Positions 49,220 through 56,375 of a DNA stretch of 57,504 nucleotides are shown in pieces (within the stretch, counting starts at the first letter, position 1; every line of letters begins with the position of its first letter). The notes below the pieces were generated by a model, which saw nothing but the letters and a program-made list of their open reading frames with translations, ran no database searches and was not told where the DNA came from. A program made the position numbers and the translations under genes. The stretch comes from Planctomycetota bacterium (lineage in GTDB: Bacteria > Planctomycetota > Phycisphaerae > Phycisphaerales > UBA1924): positions 376,603 to 434,106 of the forward strand of contig JANRJM010000013.1 in assembly GCA_033763975.1 (NCBI GenBank). Reading direction: 5' to 3'.

Positions 49220-50158
49220 GTGATCAATCGCGCTTCGTGGATGGTGTCGGTGTGCGGCGTGGCGCTGCTCGCCGGTTCGGCCCTGGCTCAGCAGTCGTCC
49301 CCGCCCCCCGCCCCGCTCAAGGGGCCGGAAGTGAAGGACGGGGGCGTCCCGGGCGAGAATCGCAAGCTCTCCGGGGGCAACCCGGTCGGTCGCGAGCGGC
49401 GCGAGGCGCCCACGCCCCAGCGCGTGTTCATGCGGGCGTTCGACGTGCTGCGGGGAGAGAAGGCGCCGGCCGAGGTGCGCCTGACCGCCGACCAGCAGGA
49501 GTTGATCGAGTCGATCGACGCGGAGTTCCGCAAGGAGATGGACGAGTTCCGGGCCGCGAACGGCGCCGAAGTGCGAGGCCTGATGAAGGACCTGCCCGAG
49601 GGCGAGCGTCGCCGCGTGCTGGAGATGCTGGGGGCGCCGCGGCCGGAGGGCGGCGCGCCCGAGGGGCGTCGACCCGGCCAGCGCCGCCCGGGCGCGAAGC
49701 CGCCGCAGGGCGAGCGTCCGGCCGAGGCGCCGATGGACGCGCCCGCGGACGGCATGATGGACGCGCCGGCTGGGGAGCGCCCGACCGACGAGGCCACCGC
49801 CGCCGCCCGGGCGCGTCTGCGCGAGATCATGGAGGCGGCGCCCAAGCCGGCGGACACGCAGGCGGCGATGTTCGGCGTGCTGACCGAGGCGCAGAAGCCG
49901 GTGTTCCAGAAGGAACTGGAGCGCGTGAAGGCCGAGGTGCAGCAGCGTCGCGGGCCGCGCGAGGTGGAACGCAACATCGAGAAGGACAAGTTCCCGGGCA
50001 AGGCGCCGGGCGCGGGCGACAAGCCGCTGACGCTCGACGACCCGCGGATCCCGGAGCGCGTGCGCGAGCGGATCAAGTCGCTGCCCCCGGAGCGCCAGGC
50101 CGAAGCGCTGCAGCGCCTGCAGGAGCGCCTGCGCAACGCGCAGCCGAAGCCCGAGTAA
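49220..50158 (+). CDS. Secreted Pro/Ala-rich protein of unknown function
   Basis: A 312-aa exported protein. The GTG start has AGGAGG 8 nt upstream. The signal peptide is INRASWMVSVCGVALLAGSALAQ. The mature protein is strongly charged and alternates helical segments (VRLTADQQELIESIDAEFRKEMDEF, AKARLREIMEAAP-like, QRLQERLRNAQ) with Pro/Arg/Gly-rich linkers, like the Spy/LTXXQ or heavy-metal-sensor chaperone families. Two 'LTxxQ' motifs (RLTADQQEL, VLTEAQKPV) are visible. A role as an envelope chaperone is inference. A strong hairpin follows the stop. Confidence 0.72.
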   Translation: MINRASWMVSVCGVALLAGSALAQQSSPPPAPLKGPEVKDGGVPGENRKLSGGNPVGRERREAPTPQRVFMRAFDVLRGEKAPAEVRLTADQQELIESIDAEFRKEMDEFRAANGAEVRGLMKDLPEGERRRVLEMLGAPRPEGGAPEGRRPGQRRPGAKPPQGERPAEAPMDAPADGMMDAPAGERPTDEATAAARARLREIMEAAPKPADTQAAMFGVLTEAQKPVFQKELERVKAEVQQRRGPREVERNIEKDKFPGKAPGAGDKPLTLDDPRIPERVRERIKSLPPERQAEALQRLQERLRNAQPKPE

Positions 50159-50220
50159 TCGACGCGAACACGGGGGCGTCGCGGGCTCGCGCAACGCGGA
50201 CACATATGTGAAGACAGCCG

Positions 50221-50247
50221 ACAGCCCGGGGCGCTCCCCCGGGCTGT
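50221..50247 (+). terminator. GC-rich hairpin terminator
   Basis: A perfect 11-bp stem, ACAGCCCGGGG at 50221-50231 and CCCCGGGCTGT at 50237-50247, with a 5-nt loop. It is 62 nt after the stop of the Spy-like gene. No strong U-run follows. Confidence 0.6.
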
Positions 50248-50570
50248 TGTACGTCTCGCCTGAACACGCGGGTGTGCAGGCGAGATATGCGCGGCTGTTC
50301 GCACGTCGTTCGCAATTCCCCCATGCGCCCGGTGGGCATCCTGGCGCCTTGCGGAATTCCTGTCGATGTCAAGGGTCTTTTTGAGGGTTTAGGCAACTTT
50401 TCGCCCGATGAAGTTCCTATACTCCCCACGATCTCTCTCTCCTCCAGCGGGGTGCCGTCCACAAGATGGCACCCTGCTTGTTTTTTTGTCGCCAGCGCCG
50501 GGTCTGGAACGTGTTCACATTGTGTTCAGGCACGCATCGGCGCGGCGCCCGCACCGGGTACGGTTGACGC
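50248..50570 (+). promoter_or_regulatory. Long leader of the epimerase gene
   Basis: About 320 nt, less GC-rich than the coding sequence. TATACT at 50418-50423 is a good -10, but no matching -35 is seen at 17 nt. TACGGT at 50559-50564, 6 nt before the ATG, is a second, leaderless-type candidate. A 7-bp direct repeat (GTGTTCA) lies near 50510-50530. No gene is supported. Confidence 0.4.
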
Positions 50571-51530
50571 ATGAGCGAAACAGTGCTCGTGACCGGGGCC
50601 GCGGGGTTCATCGGGTCGCACGTGTGCGTCGCGCTCGCGTCGCGCGGGCAGCGCGTGATCGGCCTGGACAACTTCGACCCGTTCTATCCGCGAGCGGTGA
50701 AGGAACGAGCGCGCGACGCGATCGTCCGCGCGGGCGTGCTGTTCGTCGAGGGCGACATCACCGACGCGGGCGCGCTGGCCTCGCTGCTCGCGCGCGAGCG
50801 CCCGCAGGGCGTCATCCACCTCGCGGCCAAGGCCGGCGTGCGCCCGAGCATCGCCGACCCCGCCGGCTACGCCCGCGCGAACGTGCTGGGCACGGCGGCG
50901 GTCCAAGACGCGTGCGCCACCCAGGGCGTGGGGCGCCTCGTCGTCGCGTCATCGAGCAGCGTGTACGGCAACGCGACCACCGCGCCGTTCCGCGAGGATC
51001 AGGACGTCTCGCAGCCCATCAGCCCCTACGCCGCCACCAAGCGCGCGTGCGAACTCATCGGCTACACCCACCACATCATCACGGGCATGCCCACGGCGAT
51101 GCTGCGCTTCTTCACGGTCTACGGCCCGCGCCAGCGCCCCGACCTGGCCATCGCCAAGTTCATCGCGGCCATCGCGCGCGGCGAGCCCATCACGCTCTTC
51201 GGCGACGGCACCACCAGCCGCGACTACACGTTCATCGACGACATCGTCGCCGGCGTGCTCGCGGCGTACGACCGCATCCCCACGCACGGGTACCGCGTGT
51301 GGAACCTCGGCAGCGATGCGCCGATCTCGCTCGCGGCGATGGTCCGCACCATCGAGCGCGTCGTGGGGCGGGCGGCGGTCATCGAACGTGCGCCCATGCA
51401 GCAGGGCGACGTCGAGCGGACCTGGGCCGACCTCACCCGCGCGCGGGCCGAACTCTCGTACGCGCCCCGCACGCCGTTCGAAGAGGGTGTGCGCCGCCAG
51501 TGGGACTGGTGGCGGGCGGAATCGCGCTAG
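50571..51530 (+). CDS. NAD-dependent epimerase, UDP-glucuronate 4-epimerase-like
   Basis: A 319-aa SDR-fold enzyme. VLVTGAAGFIGSHV is the NAD-binding GxxGxxG, and SSSSVYGN plus SPYAATKRACEL supply the Ser-Tyr-Lys catalytic set. GLDNFDPFYPRAVKERARD after the third strand is the pattern of UDP-glucuronate epimerases, where LDNxNDYYD is typical, making this a likely source of UDP-galacturonate for surface polysaccharide. TACGGT lies 6 nt before the ATG. It ends convergently with the SPINDLY-like gene, 18 nt apart. Confidence 0.87.
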   Translation: MSETVLVTGAAGFIGSHVCVALASRGQRVIGLDNFDPFYPRAVKERARDAIVRAGVLFVEGDITDAGALASLLARERPQGVIHLAAKAGVRPSIADPAGYARANVLGTAAVQDACATQGVGRLVVASSSSVYGNATTAPFREDQDVSQPISPYAATKRACELIGYTHHIITGMPTAMLRFFTVYGPRQRPDLAIAKFIAAIARGEPITLFGDGTTSRDYTFIDDIVAGVLAAYDRIPTHGYRVWNLGSDAPISLAAMVRTIERVVGRAAVIERAPMQQGDVERTWADLTRARAELSYAPRTPFEEGVRRQWDWWRAESR

Positions 51531-51548
51531 AACCGCCGCGCGGCACGA

Positions 51549-53318
51549 TCAGCCCCCGCGCTGCGTTTCACACCACGCGCGCCAGCACGCACGGAGGGCG
51601 GCCTCGAACCGGCGCGCGAACCCGGGGAAGTCGCTCACGGGCGACGCGAAGAACCGCTCGCGCACGACGCCGCGGATCGCGTGCAGGCGCGCCGGGTCGT
51701 GCGCGAGCGCCACGCCGGCGCGGACGTACGACTCGACATCGGGCGTGACCAGGTCGTGCAGCCCGCACGCCGCGAGCAGCGACGCGCCCACACGCGCGCG
51801 GTGCACCTCGCCCGCGAGGGCGAGCACGGGCGTGCCGGTGACGAGCGCCTCGCATGTTGTCGTGGTGCCGTTGTACGGGAAGGGGTCGAGCGCGAGGTCG
51901 ACGTGCCGGTGGGCGGCGAGGTGCGAGCCGGGCGCCTGCACGAACGGGGTCCAGCGCAGGCGCGCGGGATCGCCACCGGCCGCCCGGAAACGCCGTGCGA
52001 CCGCGCCGCGGGCGCCGGGCGCGCGGTGGTCGTTCAGCAGCAGCGCCGCGCCGGGGGTCTGCGCCAGGATGGCGGCCCAGGCGCGGCATGTCGCGTGCTG
52101 GATCTTCTCGGTGCGGTTGAAGCACCCGAAGGTGAACGGCGCACCGGGGTCTTTGGCGAGGGGCGTCCACGCGGCGCCCCGGGCGGCGAATGGCGCGGGC
52201 TCGTACGCGAGGTAGCACGCGTCGAGGCGCACGAGGCGTTCGGTGGCCCAGCGCTCGGCGCCGGGCGGATCGGTGACGGCGTCGATGAAGCGGTAGTGCA
52301 CGCCCGGCACGCCGCACGTGTTGGAGTAGCCGAGCCACGCCGCCTGCACGGGGGCGATGGGGTGGGCGATGGCGTCCATGCGGTGCCCGCGCGACCAGCC
52401 GGCGCAGTCGACGAGCGCGTCGATGCCGTCGGCCCGGGCGATCTCGCGGATCTCCTCGACGCCCAGGTCGCCCATCGCACGGTACACCCAGCGCGACGAA
52501 AAGAACCCGGTCGATTCGTCCGGCTCGTTCAGGGCGTAGCAGTGCACGCGCACGCGCGCGGGGTCGAGATTCGCGAGCAACGCGCGCAGGAAGTACGCGC
52601 ACGCGTGCGTGCGGAAGTCCGTGGACCAGAACGCGACGTGCAGCGGGCGATCGGGGTCCGGGGCGTTCGTGAACGCCACGCCCGTGGGCGGCACGGCATC
52701 GCGGAACATCTCGCCCAGGCGCCGGTGCAGCGCGGCGTGCTCGTCGGCGTCCACGCCGTCGGCGAACGCGAGCGCGACGCAGAGTTGCAGCAGCGCATCA
52801 GACGACTCGGGAAACCGTGCCACGCCCTCGCGCGCGACGCCCACCGCCTGGTCGACCTCGCCCGCGCGGATCGCCAGGTCCGTGTGGCGCACCACCACCT
52901 GCGGGTCGTCGGGACGGGCCTGCCCCGTCTCGCGCAGCACGCGCCACGCGTCGCCGGGGCGGTCCGCGATGAGACACACCCGGGCGGCCTCGGCGGCAAG
53001 GTCCAGGTTCGCCGGGCCCCCGGCGTGCAGCGCCACCAGGTGCCCCGCCGCGTCCGCGTACCGCTCGGCCTGCGTCAGTGCTCGGGCCAGTTCCGCCCGC
53101 AGCCCGGGCACGCCCGGCGCGAGGGCGACCGCCCGCTCGAACGCGCCGGCGGCCTCCGCCGCGTCTCCCGCGCGCTGGCACACCTGCCCGAGCGCGCGGT
53201 GCAGCTCGGGCGCGCCGGGCTGGCGCGCGATCGCGTCGTGCAGCAGGCGACGCGCGCCGGCGAGGTCGCCCGAGGCGGCCTGGGCACCCGCCGCCCGCAG
53301 GATGAACGCCATGTCCAT
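51549..53318 (-). CDS. SPINDLY/OGT-type glycosyltransferase (GT41) with TPR repeats
   Basis: A 589-aa protein. Residues 1-200 are TPR-like helical repeats (GAPELHRALGQVCQRAGDAAEAAGAFERAVALAP). The catalytic part starts near 225 with VAFWSTDFRTHACAYFLRALL. IDALVDCAGWSRGHRM, IAPVQAAWLGYSNTCGVPGVHYRFIDAVTDP, FGCFNRTEKIQHATC and DLALDPFPYNGTTTTCEAL are the characteristic blocks of GT41. It may glycosylate Ser/Thr of proteins with GlcNAc or fucose. TACGAT 8 nt before the ATG suggests a leaderless start; the gene is divergent from pdxJ. Confidence 0.88.
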   Translation of the reverse strand: MDMAFILRAAGAQAASGDLAGARRLLHDAIARQPGAPELHRALGQVCQRAGDAAEAAGAFERAVALAPGVPGLRAELARALTQAERYADAAGHLVALHAGGPANLDLAAEAARVCLIADRPGDAWRVLRETGQARPDDPQVVVRHTDLAIRAGEVDQAVGVAREGVARFPESSDALLQLCVALAFADGVDADEHAALHRRLGEMFRDAVPPTGVAFTNAPDPDRPLHVAFWSTDFRTHACAYFLRALLANLDPARVRVHCYALNEPDESTGFFSSRWVYRAMGDLGVEEIREIARADGIDALVDCAGWSRGHRMDAIAHPIAPVQAAWLGYSNTCGVPGVHYRFIDAVTDPPGAERWATERLVRLDACYLAYEPAPFAARGAAWTPLAKDPGAPFTFGCFNRTEKIQHATCRAWAAILAQTPGAALLLNDHRAPGARGAVARRFRAAGGDPARLRWTPFVQAPGSHLAAHRHVDLALDPFPYNGTTTTCEALVTGTPVLALAGEVHRARVGASLLAACGLHDLVTPDVESYVRAGVALAHDPARLHAIRGVVRERFFASPVSDFPGFARRFEAALRACWRAWCETQRGG

Positions 53319-53326
53319 AGCCGACG

Positions 53327-53358
53327 ATCGTACCGGGGGCGCGCTCGCTCGCTACCGT
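53327..53358. promoter_or_regulatory. Back-to-back leaderless-type -10 elements
   Basis: In a 48-nt divergent spacer, TACGAT (53332-53327, minus) lies 8 nt before the GT41 ATG and TACCGT (53353-53358, plus) lies 8 nt before the pdxJ ATG. -35 regions placed at a 17-nt spacing would overlap the opposite -10, so transcription may be mutually exclusive. Confidence 0.5.
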
Positions 53359-53366
53359 TCGTGCGC

Positions 53367-54170
53367 ATGGCGCTGCTCTCGGTGAACATCGACCACGTCG
53401 CCACCATCCGCCAGGCGCGCTACCGCCCGGGCGCGGGCTCGGGGAACGAGTACGGCGAGCCGGACGCCGTGCGGGCCGCCCACGAGGTCGAGATGGGCGG
53501 GGGCGACGGCATCACCGTGCACCTGCGCGAGGACCGGCGCCACATCGTCGACCGCGACGTCGAGCTGCTGCGCCCGCTGGTGCGCGTCAAGTTCAACCTC
53601 GAGATGGCCGCCACCGACGAGATGATCGCCATCGCGACGCGCGTGAAGCCCCACAGCGCGATGCTCGTGCCCGAGGGGCGCCACGAGGTCACGACCGAGG
53701 GCGGGCTCGACGTGGCGGGGCAGGCGGCACGCATGCGCGACGTCGTCGCCCGCCTGCGCGAGGCCGGGTGCCTGGTGTCGGCGTTCATCGACGCCGACGC
53801 GCGCCAGGTCGAGGCGTGCGCGCACGCGGGGTTCGACGTGTGCGAGGTGCACACGGGCCCCTACGCCGCGGCGTTCCTCGCGTGCGGGGGTGATTTCCGC
53901 GTCGAACGCCTGCGCGCGGCGTACGCGGAGATCGGCGACACGGGCGGGCGGATCCGTGCCGCGGGCATGCGCTTCAACGCGGGGCACGCCCTGAACTACG
54001 CGAACGTCGGGCCCATCGCCCATTTGCCGGGCGTGGCCGAGCTGCACATCGGGCACGCGATCGTCAGCCGCGCCATCTTCGTCGGCCTGCGCCGGGCCGT
54101 GCGCGACATGAAGCAGGCGATGCGCTCGCGCGGGTGGGCGGCGGACGTCGGAGGGCTGTCATGGGACTGA
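53367..54170 (+). CDS. pdxJ: Pyridoxine 5'-phosphate synthase
   Basis: A 267-aa TIM-barrel enzyme that condenses 3-amino-1-hydroxyacetone phosphate with deoxyxylulose phosphate in vitamin B6 synthesis. LSVNIDHVATIRQAR is the N-terminal signature. GGGDGITVHLREDRRHI, VKFNLEMAAT, KPHSAMLVPEGR, SAFIDAD, EVHTGPYA and FNAGHALNY follow, ending with the ELHIGHAIVSRAIFVGL phosphate-binding region. It overlaps the DinB gene by 10 nt. Start and length match the family. Confidence 0.95.
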   Translation: MALLSVNIDHVATIRQARYRPGAGSGNEYGEPDAVRAAHEVEMGGGDGITVHLREDRRHIVDRDVELLRPLVRVKFNLEMAATDEMIAIATRVKPHSAMLVPEGRHEVTTEGGLDVAGQAARMRDVVARLREAGCLVSAFIDADARQVEACAHAGFDVCEVHTGPYAAAFLACGGDFRVERLRAAYAEIGDTGGRIRAAGMRFNAGHALNYANVGPIAHLPGVAELHIGHAIVSRAIFVGLRRAVRDMKQAMRSRGWAADVGGLSWD

Positions 54171-54649
54171 TCGGGCATTTCCGGCGCATGCTGGCGTACG
54201 AGGCGTGGGCGAACGAGCTGGCGGTCGCGTCCATCGAGAGCGTGCCGCAGGCCAACCGGCGGGGCGAGGCGTGGGAGCGGCTCGTCGGGCTGCTGCCGCA
54301 CGTCGCGCTGGCGCGCCAGGTGTGGATGTGGCGCATCCGGCGCACGCCCTACCAGAATCCGCTCGACTGGTTCCCCGGGCTGACGCCTCAGGAAACGCGG
54401 GCGCGCCTGGCCGAGGTGGATGCGTCGTGGGGCGCGTACATCGCCGGGCTGCGCGAGGAAGACCTCGAGCAGGAGTGCCTGTACACGAGCAGCGAGGGCG
54501 TGACCTACGTCTCGACCGTGGGGGAGATTCTCACGCACGTGCTCAACCACTCGACGTATCACCGCGGGCAGGTCGCGCGCCTGGTGCGCGAGTGCGGCGG
54601 GCAGCGCGCGTCGACCGATTTCATCCTGATGAGTCGGCGGGCGCGCTGA
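54161..54649 (+). CDS. DinB-like family protein (putative metal-dependent)
   Basis: A 162-aa four-helix-bundle protein of the DinB/YfiT superfamily. HFRRMLAYEAWANELAVASI is the first helix with the typical 'YExWAN' motif. PHVALARQVWMWRI supplies one metal His. LTHVLNHSTYHRGQVARLVRE supplies the paired His ligands. Family roles include thiol-dependent transfer and hydrolase reactions; this one is unassigned. Its ATG lies inside the pdxJ end (10-nt overlap), so the two are translationally coupled. Confidence 0.87.
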   Translation: MGLIGHFRRMLAYEAWANELAVASIESVPQANRRGEAWERLVGLLPHVALARQVWMWRIRRTPYQNPLDWFPGLTPQETRARLAEVDASWGAYIAGLREEDLEQECLYTSSEGVTYVSTVGEILTHVLNHSTYHRGQVARLVRECGGQRASTDFILMSRRAR

Positions 54650-54782
54650 GCGCCCGCAGCGGGCCCGCGCCCCCCGGCGCCTGGGGCTGCGCCCGAGCAG
54701 GGGGGTGTCGGAGCGACCGGGGGAAGATAGTGCAACCGTTTCCCGGGGATTCTGATAGAGTACCGCAGGGGGCCTTCTCGAC

Positions 54783-56315
54783 ATGTCCGGCAAGAAGCCC
54801 AAGCCAGCAGCTTCCGACGGCGTCCGGGGGAAACGGCGGGCGCCGGCGCACGTTCCGGCGGGCGGGTCCCGCGCCTTCCACGGGTACGACGACGCGCTGG
54901 CCTTCCTTGAGTCGCGCGTAAACGTCGAGGCGCTGAGCCCGACGCAGGTCGATGGTGCCGCGACCTTCCGGCTCGACCGCATGCGCGCGCTCATGGATCG
55001 CCTGGAGAACCCGCAGTCGTCGTTCAAGTGCGTGCACGTCGCGGGGAGCAAGGGCAAGGGCAGCGTGTGCGAGATGCTCGCGTCGTGCCTGCAGGCGTGC
55101 GGGATCGCGACCGGGCTCTATACCAGCCCGCACCTGGTGGACATGTCCGAGCGCATCCGCATCTGCCGCGACCCCATCGGGCGGGGAGCGTTCTCGACCC
55201 TGCTCGCGCGGGCCGCGGACGCGGCGGACGCCATCGCCCGCGCGCACGGCGACGCGACGTACTTCGAGCTGCTCACGGCGACCGCGTTCCTGCACTTCGC
55301 CGAGCAGGCGGTCGACGTCGCGGTGATCGAGGTCGGCCTGGGCGGACGCGACGACGCGACCAACATCATCACGCCCGAGGCCTGCGGCATCACGGCGATC
55401 CACGTCGAGCATGCGCGCCTGCTCGGGCCCGCCATCGAGGACATCGCGCGGCACAAGGCGGGCATCATCAAGCCCGGCATCCCCGCCGTCAGCGTCCCGC
55501 AGTCGGCGCCCGTGGCGGGCGTCCTGCGCGCGCGGGCGGCCGAGGTCGGGACAACGCTCGAGTTCCTGGGCGAGGACATCGACTATTCCTTCCGGTTCGA
55601 ATCGAGCCCCGAGCTGGGCCCGCACACGCGCGTCGTCGTCACCACGCCCCGCAGCAGCTTCGAGCACCTCCCGGTCCCCTTGAAGGGCGAGCACCAGGCG
55701 GTGAACTGCGCGCTCGCGCTCGCGCTCATCGACAAGCTGCGGACCCGGGGCGTGGAAGCGCCCGAGGCCGCGGTCGCGCAGGGGCTGAGCGCCACGCCGA
55801 GCCTGGGGCGGCTCGAGACCGTGCGCATGCGTCCACGCGTGGTGGTGGACGGTGCGCACACGCCCGAATCAGTGCAGGCGCTGATCAAGGCGCTGGGGGC
55901 GCAGGTGCGGTACGACTCGCTGGTGGTCGTGTTCGGGTGCGCGAGCGACAAGGACGCCGGGGGGATGCTCGCCGCCCTGGCGACCGGGGCCGACAAGGTG
56001 ATCTTCACCCGCGCGCACGGCAACGCGCGGGCGGCCGACCCGCGCGACCTGCAGCGCCGGTTCTCCGAGGTCTCGGGCAAGATGAGCCAGCTCGCGCCCA
56101 ACGTGCGCGAGGCGCTGGCACTCGCCGCCCGCGCCGTGAACCGCGACGATCTGGTGCTCGTCACGGGCTCGTTCGCCGTCGCGGGGGAGGCCAAGCGCCA
56201 CGCCCAGGCCTCGGCGCCGTCCCCGGGCGTCCCCGACGGCGCCCTGCGCGAGGTCAAGCTCTCGGGTGTGGCACGCGGGCGCGACGCGCGGGGCAAGCCG
56301 GGCGAACGGCTATAG
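54783..56315 (+). CDS. folC: Folylpolyglutamate synthase / dihydrofolate synthase family
   Basis: A 510-aa Mur-ligase-fold enzyme that adds glutamate to folates. CVHVAGSKGKGSVCEMLAS is the ATP loop (GSKGKGS). GLYTSPHLVDMSERI and EVGLGGRDDATNII are the classic FolC blocks. LGRLETVRMRPRVVVDGAHTPESVQAL is the C-terminal-domain link with the 'DGAH' motif. A 30-residue basic extension precedes the domain and a long tail follows; both exceed the usual length. TAGAGT lies about 20 nt upstream. Confidence 0.93.
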   Translation: MSGKKPKPAASDGVRGKRRAPAHVPAGGSRAFHGYDDALAFLESRVNVEALSPTQVDGAATFRLDRMRALMDRLENPQSSFKCVHVAGSKGKGSVCEMLASCLQACGIATGLYTSPHLVDMSERIRICRDPIGRGAFSTLLARAADAADAIARAHGDATYFELLTATAFLHFAEQAVDVAVIEVGLGGRDDATNIITPEACGITAIHVEHARLLGPAIEDIARHKAGIIKPGIPAVSVPQSAPVAGVLRARAAEVGTTLEFLGEDIDYSFRFESSPELGPHTRVVVTTPRSSFEHLPVPLKGEHQAVNCALALALIDKLRTRGVEAPEAAVAQGLSATPSLGRLETVRMRPRVVVDGAHTPESVQALIKALGAQVRYDSLVVVFGCASDKDAGGMLAALATGADKVIFTRAHGNARAADPRDLQRRFSEVSGKMSQLAPNVREALALAARAVNRDDLVLVTGSFAVAGEAKRHAQASAPSPGVPDGALREVKLSGVARGRDARGKPGERL

Positions 56316-56375
56316 TCGCCCCCCCAGCACACGCCCGAGGGCGGCGCACGCGTGCGGCCCGGGCCGAGGCCGCCG

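Noticed and set aside
50272-50574. 100-codon open frame in the epimerase leader
   Set aside because: It spans the terminator-to-promoter region, overlaps the epimerase start and has no protein-like pattern.
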